Below are positions 15,001 through 25,159 of a DNA stretch of 64,000 bases, piece after piece. The stretch spans positions 62,960,826 to 63,024,825 of the forward strand of contig OZ023210.1 of NCBI GenBank assembly GCA_963995525.1, read 5' to 3'. A program made the position numbers and the translations under genes. The DNA comes from Escarpia spicata (Eukaryota; Annelida; Polychaeta; Sabellida; Siboglinidae). The number at the start of each line of letters is the position of its first letter. Within the stretch, counting starts at the first letter, position 1. Under the pieces are notes generated by a model that worked only from the letters and a program-made list of their open reading frames with translations, did not search any database and was not told the origin of the DNA.

Positions 15001-18000
15001 TTCGTTGTTATTCGTTGTCTCATTGTGTGGTAGCAACAGAATGATCGCTGGAGTGTTCGTTATTATTAGTTGTCTCATTGTGTGGTAGCAACAGAATGGT
15101 CGCAGGAGTGTTCTTTATCATTAGTTGTCTCATTGTGTGGTAGCAACAAAATGGTCGCTGGAGTGTTCGTTGTTATTCATTGTCTCATTGTGTGGTAGCA
15201 ACAGAATGATCGCTGGAGTGTTCGTTATTATTAGTTGTCTTATTGTGTGTTAGCAACAGAATGGTCGCTGGAGTGTTCGTTGTTATTCGTTGTCTCATTG
15301 TATGGTAGCAACAGAATGATCGCTGGATTGTTCGTTGTTAGTTGTCTCATTGTGTGGTAGCAACAGAATGGTCGCTGGAGTGTTCGTTGTTATTCGTTGT
15401 CTCATTGTGTGGTAGCAACAGTATGGTCGCTGGAATGTTCGTTGTTACTCGTTGTCTCATTGTGTGGTAGCAACAGAATGTTCGCTGGAGTGTTCGTTGT
15501 TATTAGTTGTCTCATTGTGTGGTAGCAACAGAATGGTCGCTGGAGTGTTCGTTATTATTTGTTGTCTCATTGTGTGGTAGCAACAGAATGGTCGCCGGAG
15601 TGTTCGTTGTTATTAGTTGTCTCATTGTGTGGTAGCAACAGAATGGTCGCTGGAGTGTTCGTTATTATTTGATGTCTCATTGTGTGGTAGCAACAGAATG
15701 GTCGCTGGAGTGTTCGTTGTTATTCGTTGTCTCGTTGTGTGGTAGCAACAGAATGATCGCTGGAGTGTTCGTTGTTATTAGTTGTCTCGTTGTGTGGTAG
15801 CAACAGAATGGTCGCTGGAGTGTTCGTTGTTACTAGTTGTCTCGTTGTGTGGTAGCAACAGAATGACCGCTGGAGTGTTCGTTGTTATTAGTTGTCTCAT
15901 TGTGTGGTAGCAACAGAATGGTTGCTGGAGTGTTCGTTGTTATTCGTTGTATCATTGTGTGGTAGCAACAGAATGATCGCTGGAGTGTTCGTTGTTATTA
16001 GTTGTCTCGTTGTGTGGTAGCAACAGAATGATCGCTGGAGTGTTCGTTGTTATTAGTTGTCTCACTGTGTGGTAGCAACAGAATGGTTGCTGGAGTGTTC
16101 GTTGTTATTCGTTGTATCATTGTGTGGTAGCAACATAATGGTCGTTGGAGTGTTCGTTGTTATTAGTTGTCTCATTGTGTGGTAGCAACAGAATGGTCGT
16201 TGGAGTGTTCGTTGTTATTAGTTGTCTCATTGTGTGGTAGCAACAGAATGATCGCTGGAGTGTTCGTTGTTATTGGTTGTCTCATGGTGTGGTAGCAACC
16301 GAATGGTCGCTGGAGTGTTCGTTGTTATGCGTTGTCTCATTGTGTGGTAGCAACAGAATGGTCGCTGGAGTGTTCGTTGTTATTCGTTGTCTCATTGTGT
16401 GGTAGCAACAGAATGATCGCTGGAGTGTTCGTTGTTATTCGTTGTCTCATTTTGTTGTAGCAACAGAATGATCGCTGGAGTGTTCTTTGTTATTCGTTGT
16501 CTCATTGTGTGGTAGCAACAGAATGGTCGCTGGAGTGTTCGTTATTATTAGTTGTCTCATTGTGTGGTAGCAACAGAATGGTCGCTGGAGTGTTCGTTGT
16601 TATTAGTTGTCTCATTGTGTGGTAGCAACAGAATGGGCGCAGGAATGTTCTTTATCATTAGTTGTCTCATTGTGTGGTAGCAACAGAATGGTCGCAGGAG
16701 TGTTCATTATCATTAGTTGTCTCATTGTGTGGTAGCAATATAATGGTAGCTGGAGTGTTCGTTGTTATTCGTTGTCTCATTGTGTGTTAGCAACAGAATG
16801 GTCGCAGGAGTGTTCTTTATCGTTAGTTGTCTCATTGTGTGGTAGCAACAGAATGGTCGCTGGAGTGTTCGTTGTTATTAGTTGTCTCATTGTGTGGTAG
16901 CAAGAGAATGGTCGCAGGAGTGTTCTTTGTCATTAGTTGTCTCATTGTGTGGTAGCAACAGAATGGTCGCAGGAGTGTTCTTTATCATTAGTTGTCTCAT
17001 TGTGTGGTAGCAACAGAATGGTCGCTGGAGTGTTCGTTGTTATTCGTTGTCTCATTGTGTGGTAGCAACATAATGATCGCTGGAGTGTTCGTTATTATTA
17101 GTTGTCTCGTTGTGTGTTAGCAACAGAATGGTAGCTGGAGTGTTCGTTATTATTAGTTGTCTCATTGTGTGGTAGCAACAGAATGGTCGCAGGCGTGTTC
17201 TTTATCATTAGTTGTCTCATTGTGTGGTAGCAACAGAATGATCGCTGGAGTATTCGTTATTATTAGTTGTCTCATTGTGTGGTAGCAACAGAATGGTCGC
17301 TGGAGTGTTCGTTATTATTAGTTGTCTCATTGTGTGGTAGCAACAGAATGGTCGCTGGAGTGTTCGTTGTTATTAGTTGTCTCATTGTGTGGTAGCAACA
17401 GAATGGGCGCAGGAATGTTCTTTATCATTAGTTGTCTCATTGTGTGGTAGCAACAGAATGGTCGCAGGAGTGTTCATTATCATTAGTTGTCTCATTGTGT
17501 GGTAGCAACAGAATGGTAGCTGGAGTGTTCGTTGTTATTCGTTGTCTCATTGTGTGTTAGCAACAGAATGGTCGCAGGAGTGTTCTTTATTATTAGTTGT
17601 CTCATTGTGTGGTAGCAACAGAATGGTCGCAGGAGTGTTCTTTATCATTAGTTGTCTCATTGTGTGGTAGCAACAAAATGGTCGCTGGAGTGTTCGTTGT
17701 TATTCGTTGTCTCATTGTGTGGTAGCAACAGAATGATCGCTGGAGTGTTCGTTATTATTTGTTGTCTCATTGTGTGTTAGCAACAGAATGGTCGCTGGAG
17801 TGTTCGTTGTTATTCGTTGTCTCATTGTGTGGTAGCAACAGAATGATCGCTGGATTGTTCGTTGTTATTAGTTGTCTCATTGTGTGGTAGCAACAGAATG
17901 GTCGCTGGAGTGTTCGTTGTTATTCGTTGTCTCATTGTGTGGTAGCAACAGTATGGTCGCTGGAATGTTCGTTGTTACTCGTTGTCTCATTGTGTGGTAG

Positions 18001-19158
18001 CAACAGAATGATCGCTGGAGTGTTCGTTGTTATTAGTTGTCTCATTGTGTGGTAGCAACAGAATGGTCGCTGGAGTGTTCGTTGTTATTCGTTGTCTCGT
18101 TGTGTGGTAGCAACAGAATGGTCGTTGGAGTGTTCGTTTTTATTAGTTGTCTCGTTGTGTGGTAGCAACAGAATGATCGCTGGAGTGTTCGTTGTTATTA
18201 GTTGTCTCATTGTGTGGTAGCAACAGAATGGTTGCTGGAGTGTTCGTTGTTATTCGTTGTATCATTGTGTGGTAGCAACAGAATGATCGCTGGAGTGTTC
18301 GTTGTTATTAGTTGTATCATTGTGTGGTAGCAACAGAATGATCGCTGGAGTGTTCGTTGTTATTAGTTGTCTCATTGTGTGGTAGCAACAGAATGGTCGC
18401 TGGAGTGTTCGTTGTTATTCGTTGTCTCATTGTGTGGTAGCAACAGAATGGTCGCTGGAGTGTTCGTTGTTATTAGTTGTCTCATTGTGTGGTAGCAACA
18501 GAATGGTCGTTGGAGTGTTCGTTGTTATTAGTTGTCTCATTGTGTGGTAGCAACAGAATGATCGCTGGAGTGTTCGTTGTTATTGGTTGTCTCATGGTGT
18601 GGTAGCAACCGAATGGTCGCTGGAGTGTTCGTTGTTATTCGTTGTCTCATTGTGTGGTAGCAACAGATTGGTCGCTGGAGTGTTCGTTGTTATTCGTTGT
18701 CTCATTGTGTGGTAGCAACAGAATGATCGCTGGAGTGTTCGTTGTTATTAGTTGTCTCGTTGTATGGTAGCAACAGAATGATCGCTGGAGTGTTCGTTGT
18801 TATTCGTTGTCTCATTGTGTGGTAGCAACAGAATAGTCGCTGGAGTGTTCGTTGTTATTAGTTGTCTCATTGTGTGGTAGTAACAGAATGGTCGTTGGAG
18901 TGTTCGTTGTTATTAGTTGTCTCATTGTGTGGTAGCAACAGAATGATCGCTGGAGTGTTCGTTGTTATTAGTTGTCTCATTGTGTGGTAGCAACAGAATG
19001 GTCGCTGGAGTGTTCGTTGTTATTCGTTGTCTCATTGTGTGGTAGCAACAGAATGGTCGCTGGAGTGTTCGTTGTTATTCGTTGTCTCATTGTGTTGTAG
19101 CAACAGAATGGTCGCTGGAGTGTTCGTTGTTATTAGTTGTCTCATTGTGTGGTAGCAA
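1..19158. repeat. 55-bp minisatellite, about 348 copies, with higher-order repeats
   Basis: The unit contains TTGTCTCATTGTGTGGTAGC and then AACAGAATGGTCGCTGGAGT. Unit starts are 55 bp apart (for example 1 and 56). The + strand is strongly G/T-rich. Occasional units lose 1-3 bases (near 7313 and 10229). Diagnostic variants recur at fixed long offsets: the rare TTTGATGTCT variant at 1321 and 4621 (3300 bp, 60 units), the TGTCATTAATTG variant near 5661, 8025 and 13136, and a stretch at 7265 repeated exactly at 12431 (5166 bp). Blocks of several kilobases have therefore been duplicated recently. The array ends in a partial unit at 19158. It lies upstream of two + strand exons and is probably intronic. 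The array has no coding capacity: short open frames in it are period artefacts. Confidence 0.97.
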
Positions 19159-19994
19159 GTTGGGGTTTGACAGATATGTAAAAACACAAAAACTATTTCT
19201 CATCAAAGCGTTTTTCATCGAAATGAGCCCTGCGTAACCGTGTTAGAGAGAACTTTAAACAAATTATGTTTCCTTTCCACGTTGTTATGTAACTCGAGAA
19301 TAACTCCCGACGTCACAGGATTATTATTTGCGAAGAGTATTAGTTTCTGTGCGCGGTTATGTGTGTATTGCCAGTGTCTATCTCGAGGGAAAATGCTTAT
19401 CTTAAATTCATGTCGGTACATTAACATCCTGGTTTGTTTGCTATGGTTTAGTGTCACTAACAGAACCATTATAATGTAAAAACCGGGTATATGCTGCATA
19501 CAAAAATACGACGTTAGTATACTGAAAATGACAACCGAGCAACAGCGTTCTTTTGTCGATTCATCACCATCAGCAAACACTGTGGTATTTAGGGAGTTTG
19601 TTTATGTGTCATTTATAACAAACTGTACCACATGTTTCAATTGACTCGATAATATAGTAACATTGGTTTGATAATCTCATTAACGCTGTATTTACACGTT
19701 GTTTATAGAACCTGTGTGTATGCGCCCGCGTGTGTGAGTGCGTGCGTGCGTTTGCGTACACTAACACACACACACACACACACACACTCACACACACACG
19801 CACACACACACACACACACACACACGCACGCACGCACACACACACACACACACACGCACACACACGCAGACACACACGAATACTAATGAAAGCTACATAT
19901 AACTTGACGAAATGCATACTATTTACCATACTATTACGACTAACCTGTTCAATTATTACTATAATGAACATCCTATGATACGTTCTGTCTGCAG
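19159..19994 (+). other. Probable intron 3' part between satellite and first visible exon
   Basis: There is no supportable coding sequence here. It ends in a good splice acceptor (TTCTGTCTGCAG, AG at 19993-19994). It contains a GT-rich tract (about 19713-19760) followed at once by a CA tract (about 19763-19878). Confidence 0.55.
19713..19879. repeat. GT-rich tract followed by (CA)n microsatellite
   Basis: A GTGTGT/GCGTGC tract switches to ACACAC/GCACGC near 19762. The two halves are roughly complementary and could fold back. Open frames rich in His-Thr or Cys-Val across it are repeat artefacts. Confidence 0.9.
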
Positions 19995-20132
19995 ATTACC
20001 GCCGGTCACAGACGGCGTTCGCGGTCATCGCCCTCGTTCTCATGTTGCTTTCTCACACATTCGCCATTTACGCGATCCGTGAGCCGCGCTACATGTTCAA
20101 GAGACTGGCCGCCATGATGCATTTTATGACAG
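19995..20132 (+). CDS. Claudin/CACNG-like four-TM protein, internal exon
   Basis: The exon encodes 45 complete codons between split codons, reading YRRSQTAFAVIALVLMLLSH followed by TFAIYAIREPRYMFKRLAAM. The hydrophobic run is one membrane helix, followed by a basic loop (RYMFKR) and the start of the next helix. The acceptor is TTCTGTCTGCAG and the donor is ACAG|GTAACT. The exon begins with two bases that finish a codon and ends with one base (G at 20132). That G joins CT at 22063 to make GCT (Ala), so the two exons are phase-compatible. Layout and sequence style fit the PMP22/claudin/CACNG (stargazin-like) superfamily, whose members have four TM helices and act in junctions or as channel auxiliary subunits at the plasma membrane. 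No upstream exon was found between the 55-bp satellite and this acceptor, so TM1 and the first extracellular loop should be encoded left of the window. Family assignment is by motif memory; the exact subfamily is not resolved. Confidence 0.72.
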
Positions 20133-21591
20133 GTAACTCGCGCCGGTCCCAACGTCTAATAGGAGACGTTGGGATCTACACGGTCCTCTGTCCAATGTCT
20201 ACACGTAATGAGCATTCGTCTCAAATCCATATAAGACTTATACAGGTTCATACCAGTTGCTTCAAACAAACTGTTGAAAGGGGAAACAGAATGCTAAACT
20301 GTCGGAGCGCTTAATGCATATAGTGATATTGTCACATTTGAGCATTCGGGATGCGAATCATACTTAGGATATTTCATGTAATATTATAGAAAATTAATGT
20401 GTAATGTTATGTTGTTTGTGAGAGGTTAACCTCATCAATATACACCGTGAACACTTCTAATGTGTCCTTCTTGATAATGTCTGTAGGCCTATTATATGCA
20501 TCAGAATGATAAACAAAGGTACTCCGTCACTGTATGAATACTAAAAATGCACATCGCATTTGTGTGATGATGTTGCAATGACTGAAGTATTAATCATACC
20601 TATAGAAAATGTAATACTGTACAGTATTTGCAATACTTTAAAGAGAACGATGGTATGTACATGTATTTGTAATACTCTTAAGAAGTAGCAGCCATTCCTG
20701 GTCAGTATGTCAGACAGCATTATGCTTAACGAAGCACTGTTTTAACCTTACCAAAACTAGAAGGTCAAATCGGACAGCAGAAACAAGTAAATGTTCATTC
20801 GCCCAATGCCGAATCGCATTGAAAATGCGACCATGCATCAAGCAACATTCGTTCTCAATTAACGACTAATGCTAGATGAATAGACACGCTGTTTCGTTGA
20901 ATGTCAATGATAAATAAAATAAGTGTGGTATTTCCAACGGCATTATGACAGCTGTGCTTGGACTGACATAAATATGATAGGAATCCTACACCGTTAATCA
21001 TAGGAAAGTGCTCGGATTGTTGACATAATACACTGTGATCGATGTGAATTGCTATCTGATATACGTGCTTAAAGCGTCTAAAAAGCGACTAGTCGTCATT
21101 ATCAGACCTAATATAAATATATTATTACCAACACAATTCTAAATCCATGCTGTCTTATTTCTGACACACGGCCGGGATACTCCGTCTATCCCGGCACCTG
21201 TACATGGCAACGAGGAAAGCTACATTGCCGTGGCGTGTGCTATTCCGGTCGAGCAGCTGGCCCCACGCGCTGGGTACGACAGCGTGCGCTGGAGGATTCA
21301 TAAACCCACAACACACACCCGGAGATGTCAAAACTGTTGCCGTTCAACAGCCATCGGCTGTCCATCAGCCGGTCGGGTTATAAATGGGGTCGATGTACCG
21401 CGCAGGTTAAGGAGACGAGCGAGTTGCCTTCGGTCACTGCCATGACAGACATACTTTAAATAATTGAAGGGGTGTAATGTGTGTGCATGTGTGCATGCAT
21501 GCGTGTGCATGCATGCGTGTGCATGCATGCGTGTGCATATACGCGTGTGCGCGCGCACGCGTGTGTGTGTGTGCGTGAGCGTGTGTGTATG

Positions 21592-21622
<31 letters not shown>

Positions 21623-22062
21623 ATGTGTGTGTGTGTGCGCGCGCATGTGTGTGCATGCGTGTGTGCGAACATAAATTTACGAGAGCGATCGTACTGCGTG
21701 CTTGCATACCTATAATTAAGCATGCGTACATGCTTCTACGGATATGTAAAAGCGTGTGTGTGTGCGCGCGCATATACGCGAATATAAAATAAATTACAAC
21801 ACGTCGGCTTTGTGCAAAATTGACGACATAGGACGACACTGCACATGGTAAAAGTTTGTCTAAACGGCAATTGGCAGTCCACATAGCACTCACAGTGTCT
21901 AAGCTAGACAGGCATACCTGTACTTGCTGTTACGACATACATTGTGTCTGCTAGCCTAAGGGACAGTAACCACAGTCAATTGGGGAATCAGTGGCGTCAG
22001 CGGACATAGTTCGAGTACATTCCCCGTCTGTAAACTGTATTATACATTTCTGTTGGTTCTAG
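20133..22062 (+). other. Intron of the claudin/CACNG-like gene
   Basis: A GT...AG intron of 1930 bp that joins exons of matching phase (one base plus two bases of an Ala codon). It contains a GT/GCGT microsatellite at about 21478-21665. I see no other element in it. Confidence 0.7.
21478..21668. repeat. (GT)n/(GCGT)n/(GCAT)n microsatellite
   Basis: Alternating purine-pyrimidine tract with GCATGC, GTGCGT and GTGTGT runs inside the intron. It has Z-DNA-like alternation. Cys/Val or His/Thr open frames across it are artefacts. Confidence 0.92.
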
Positions 22063-22316
22063 CTGGCGCCGTCTTCATCAGCGGCGAAGTTTTCATCCAG
22101 TCCGTCGAATACGAGGAGGACTACCTGCGAGCGAGGTACCCACGCGGCGCCTCCCACCACTACGGATTCTCATTCGCCTTCGCCGTCCTCACCGTCGTCA
22201 TCTACGTCGCCGCCAGCGTCGTCTTCTTCGTGTACGGCCGCAAGCGCAAGGGAGAGAAGGCCGCCACAGAGCAGGAGGCGCGCGAGAACGAACCCGTCAT
22301 CATCGGGCGCACGTGA
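22063..22316 (+). CDS. Claudin/CACNG-like four-TM protein, terminal coding exon
   Basis: The exon follows the acceptor TTGGTTCTAG (AG at 22061-22062) and ends at TGA 22314-22316. Read through the junction it gives AGAVFISGEVFIQSVEYEED, the rest of TM3 and an extracellular loop. Then come RYPRGASHHYGFSFAFAV and a fourth hydrophobic helix ending FFVYGRKRKGEK, with a short charged tail (EARENEPVIIGRT). The YGFSF motif before TM4 resembles the YGWSF-type motif of CACNG and claudin-like proteins. The tail has no obvious PDZ-binding end (it ends GRT). Codon use is much more GC-rich than the flanking DNA, which supports real coding. The polyadenylation site was not identified. With the exon at 19995 this covers about the C-terminal 130 residues, slightly more than half of a typical family member. 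Confidence 0.75.
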
Positions 22317-24429
22317 GGCGCCGACCACGTGACAGGCACGTGACCGACTCCTCGCTGCCAGCAGCGCCCCCTTGCCCGAGCGATAGAACACCACACCAGA
22401 TAGAACGATGCAAATCAAGAATAGAATAGAATATAATAGAATAGGATAGTTAAAGCTGTAACAATTACGTTTCCAATAACAGTTATTTTCTATTTATTAA
22501 TACTCGTCGCTTCCCGCATAGGACACATTTATGACAATATAACAGACATAATGGAAATATGTTACTGCCACAGCAGGCGCTGTACGTTGCTACATATAAC
22601 AGTTATTCGTGACAACAAGCGTACAGTGCATTGTAGACAATGGTTTATATTTTAGACGACGTATATAATTATAATGATGTATTACTGGTTTGAGTGCGGC
22701 GCGATGCGTTGGGAACAGTCAGCCGCGTATAGCTATATTAGAACATCCAAGGTTTGACAAGACCGAACTTCATCAGTCGTGATGCGATTGGGGATATGCA
22801 CATTGTATGTACATATGAGTGATGCTTTTATTTACCTTCGCCCTCTTACATTCATCTGCCGTGTTTGCCGAGGCTGGCGGCGTCTGGCCGATTGCAATAC
22901 CACTGCTCTCGATTTTTATTCCCTGGTTCGATTTTATACTACTATCTCTTATGGTAGATATGTTCGAATTATGTTTTTTTTTGGTGTGCACGCTTGTATT
23001 GAGAGTAAGACGCACCAGCTGCTTCTGAAAGCAGCATAATGTTTGTTTGCAAAAGCGTGTAATTGTATTTTTTAACAATCTCAAATGACACACATTTCAT
23101 AAATGGATAAACATGTTAGAAATGGAATGTAACCAAGTGAAATGCCACAAATAAGCGATTCTGTAGATCCCGGTGAGTTAGGTCGTGGTGCAATGGGATT
23201 AGCTTGAAAGTCCAGTTCTCATACTTGTTAAATCTTTAGTAAGAATATTTTATTTTTGTTGTCCACAATACGGTACTGTAAATAAACAATATTACGAATT
23301 ATTCTGAAAAATCGTGAAATAGGGTTTGGGTGTTGTTATAATATTTCTGACTTGTTTGATTTTCTTGTTCAACGTTTGTTTTTCAAGTAAATATTTTGTA
23401 TAGATTGTAATTGCTGGGAATTGCCGTGGTTTCCAAGTGAAGCACAATTTCCACATAAGACACTGGAAAGGGGGGTGTTACTCTACGCTGAAGTACCATT
23501 TGCTTCTTGTCTATGGATAGACGGGAAGAGGGGCGTGAGTTTAATATATTTTAATAAATAATCTTACTAACTACTGTGCCCTTATGTTGCTGTTGTGACC
23601 GACACATTGTGTTTTCTTTATGCGAAATGGTTTATTTGATGTCATTGTGCAGATCTTTCAATTTAATTGAAGGGCCTTGATATATTAGTGCACCTCGAGT
23701 ACTTTTGACATGGTCACGGCAACATTGTGGCCTTATTTTGTATGTGGAATTACTTCCGGTGGTTTTAATAAACACTTTTTACGGTCTTTCAACATTTACT
23801 TGCAAGTCATCAATATAAGGCACCCATCTGCAACATGTGAACGAAATAACCGTACAGATTCACGCAGCACAATGCACAGGCGGTCTGATTGGATTAAACC
23901 AATTAGTAACAGTAAAGTAAATACATGTCTTGTTAATTTCATTTGAGTGCGTGTGGAAGTGTGGTGTACGTGGAGGTATATGTGCGTGCGTATGTGTGTT
24001 TGCATAGGTTTGTGTAACGAGGTATTTATTAACACGGTTTTCTGGATATTGGTTGGTCCCAACAATGGGTCCACAACCAGATATTTCGTACCCTTCATTA
24101 CCAGAAAATAATTCCGATCTTGCGGGAACCAGCGACGACTACTATGCGGTTATTAATTAACAGTTTCACAACCATATCTAATATATAGTTATTGAACATT
24201 ACTATACAAAACTGTTTATGAAATGATACTTCTTTCCATTTAGAAACGATCTGGACACAGCAAAACTAGGAATAAAAATTATTGCATTTGAAATGTTCTA
24301 AGAGACACACACAAAAGCAAAACGAAACACTGCATCAACCCCAGATGTGTTGACGTTTATGGCATTCGATTTAGAATGAAAGAAGCCGTATCACACACAA
24401 TACGCGTACACCAACAATGAGTGTCTTCA
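22317..24429. other. Intergenic sequence / possible 3' UTR, nothing recognised
   Basis: AT-rich. The first few hundred bases may be 3' UTR of the + strand gene and contain a short AGAATAGAAT-type simple run at about 22420-22447. No coding or repeat feature can be supported. AATAAA motifs occur near 23280 and 23553 but are not diagnostic. Confidence 0.4.
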
Positions 24430-24758
24430 TCTAAAACGTCAGCTCTTATATAGCGCAGTATCCAATCTTTTGGACTGTTCAAAGCGCTTTACCCTTTACT
24501 CCCTGGCAGACCTGTTCAATCGAACATCATCTCGACTTCTCTGGCAAGCATTCAGCCATGCTGCAATTAATGTTCGAAGACTATTCATACAGAAATACCC
24601 ACCACTGTCTATAGCCAGGTATTCATTCATACAGCTGAGTGAACTGGAGTAACGTAGTACAGTGAACGAACTTGCCCAATGTTCGACACGGCAGCGCAAG
24701 GTTCGAACGACGGTTCTCTCATTTAAGATGCTCTATAGAACTGCGCCACTGCGCCCAT
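24430..24758 (-). mobile_element. tRNA-derived SINE
   Basis: On the - strand a tRNA-like head starts at about 24756 (GGGCGCAGTGGCGCAG, box A). The box B-like GTTCGAACC is at about 24700-24708. The head is about 66 bp, and its ends (GGGCGCA and TGCGCTG) are partly complementary. The body runs to a tail containing AAAGCGCTTTGAA and ACTGCGCTATATAAG, a tail style shared by many metazoan tRNA-SINEs that borrow a LINE 3' end. The pol III internal promoter comes from the tRNA head. The family name is not known. The call rests on head, box spacing and tail type rather than on target-site duplications. Confidence 0.65.
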
Positions 24759-25150
24759 GGCCTATATATCAGACAAATCAAATTTAGTTAGACCACATAT
24801 ATCTACAAAGCAGATTCAGGGCTGTTTATAAACTATAACATGAAGTATGTATACATTACGTAAGTTTTTTATAATATTACAATAAATGTAAGATAACATA
24901 ACATAAGTTTATCGCCATGTGCCAATGCTGTAAAAACAACAAAAGCATAGGAATATGTTGCGGTGTCATTCAGTTATACAGCCAATAAATTAAATAATAA
25001 TGTAAGCATAAATATAAGCATAAATCACTTAGGCAATACATATTAACACGCGTACACATACACACACACACGCACACATACACACGCGCGAGCGCCCGCC
25101 CGCACACACTCGCACGCATCCCACACACCCACCTCAATCACCCCCTTATT
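24759..25150. other. Intergenic spacer with short CA tract
   Basis: AT-rich. The only structure seen is a CACACA/GCGCGC tract at about 25048-25110. Confidence 0.5.
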
Positions 25151-25159
25151 GCCTCACAT

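Noticed and set aside
1..19158. Regular spaced repeats that could look like a CRISPR array
   Set aside because: The whole 55-bp unit is repeated, with no unique spacers. The setting is an intron-bearing eukaryotic genome.
21230..21445. GC-richer 71-codon + strand frame inside the claudin/CACNG-like intron
   Set aside because: The neighbouring exons are phase-compatible without it and its product shows no membrane or claudin-like features.
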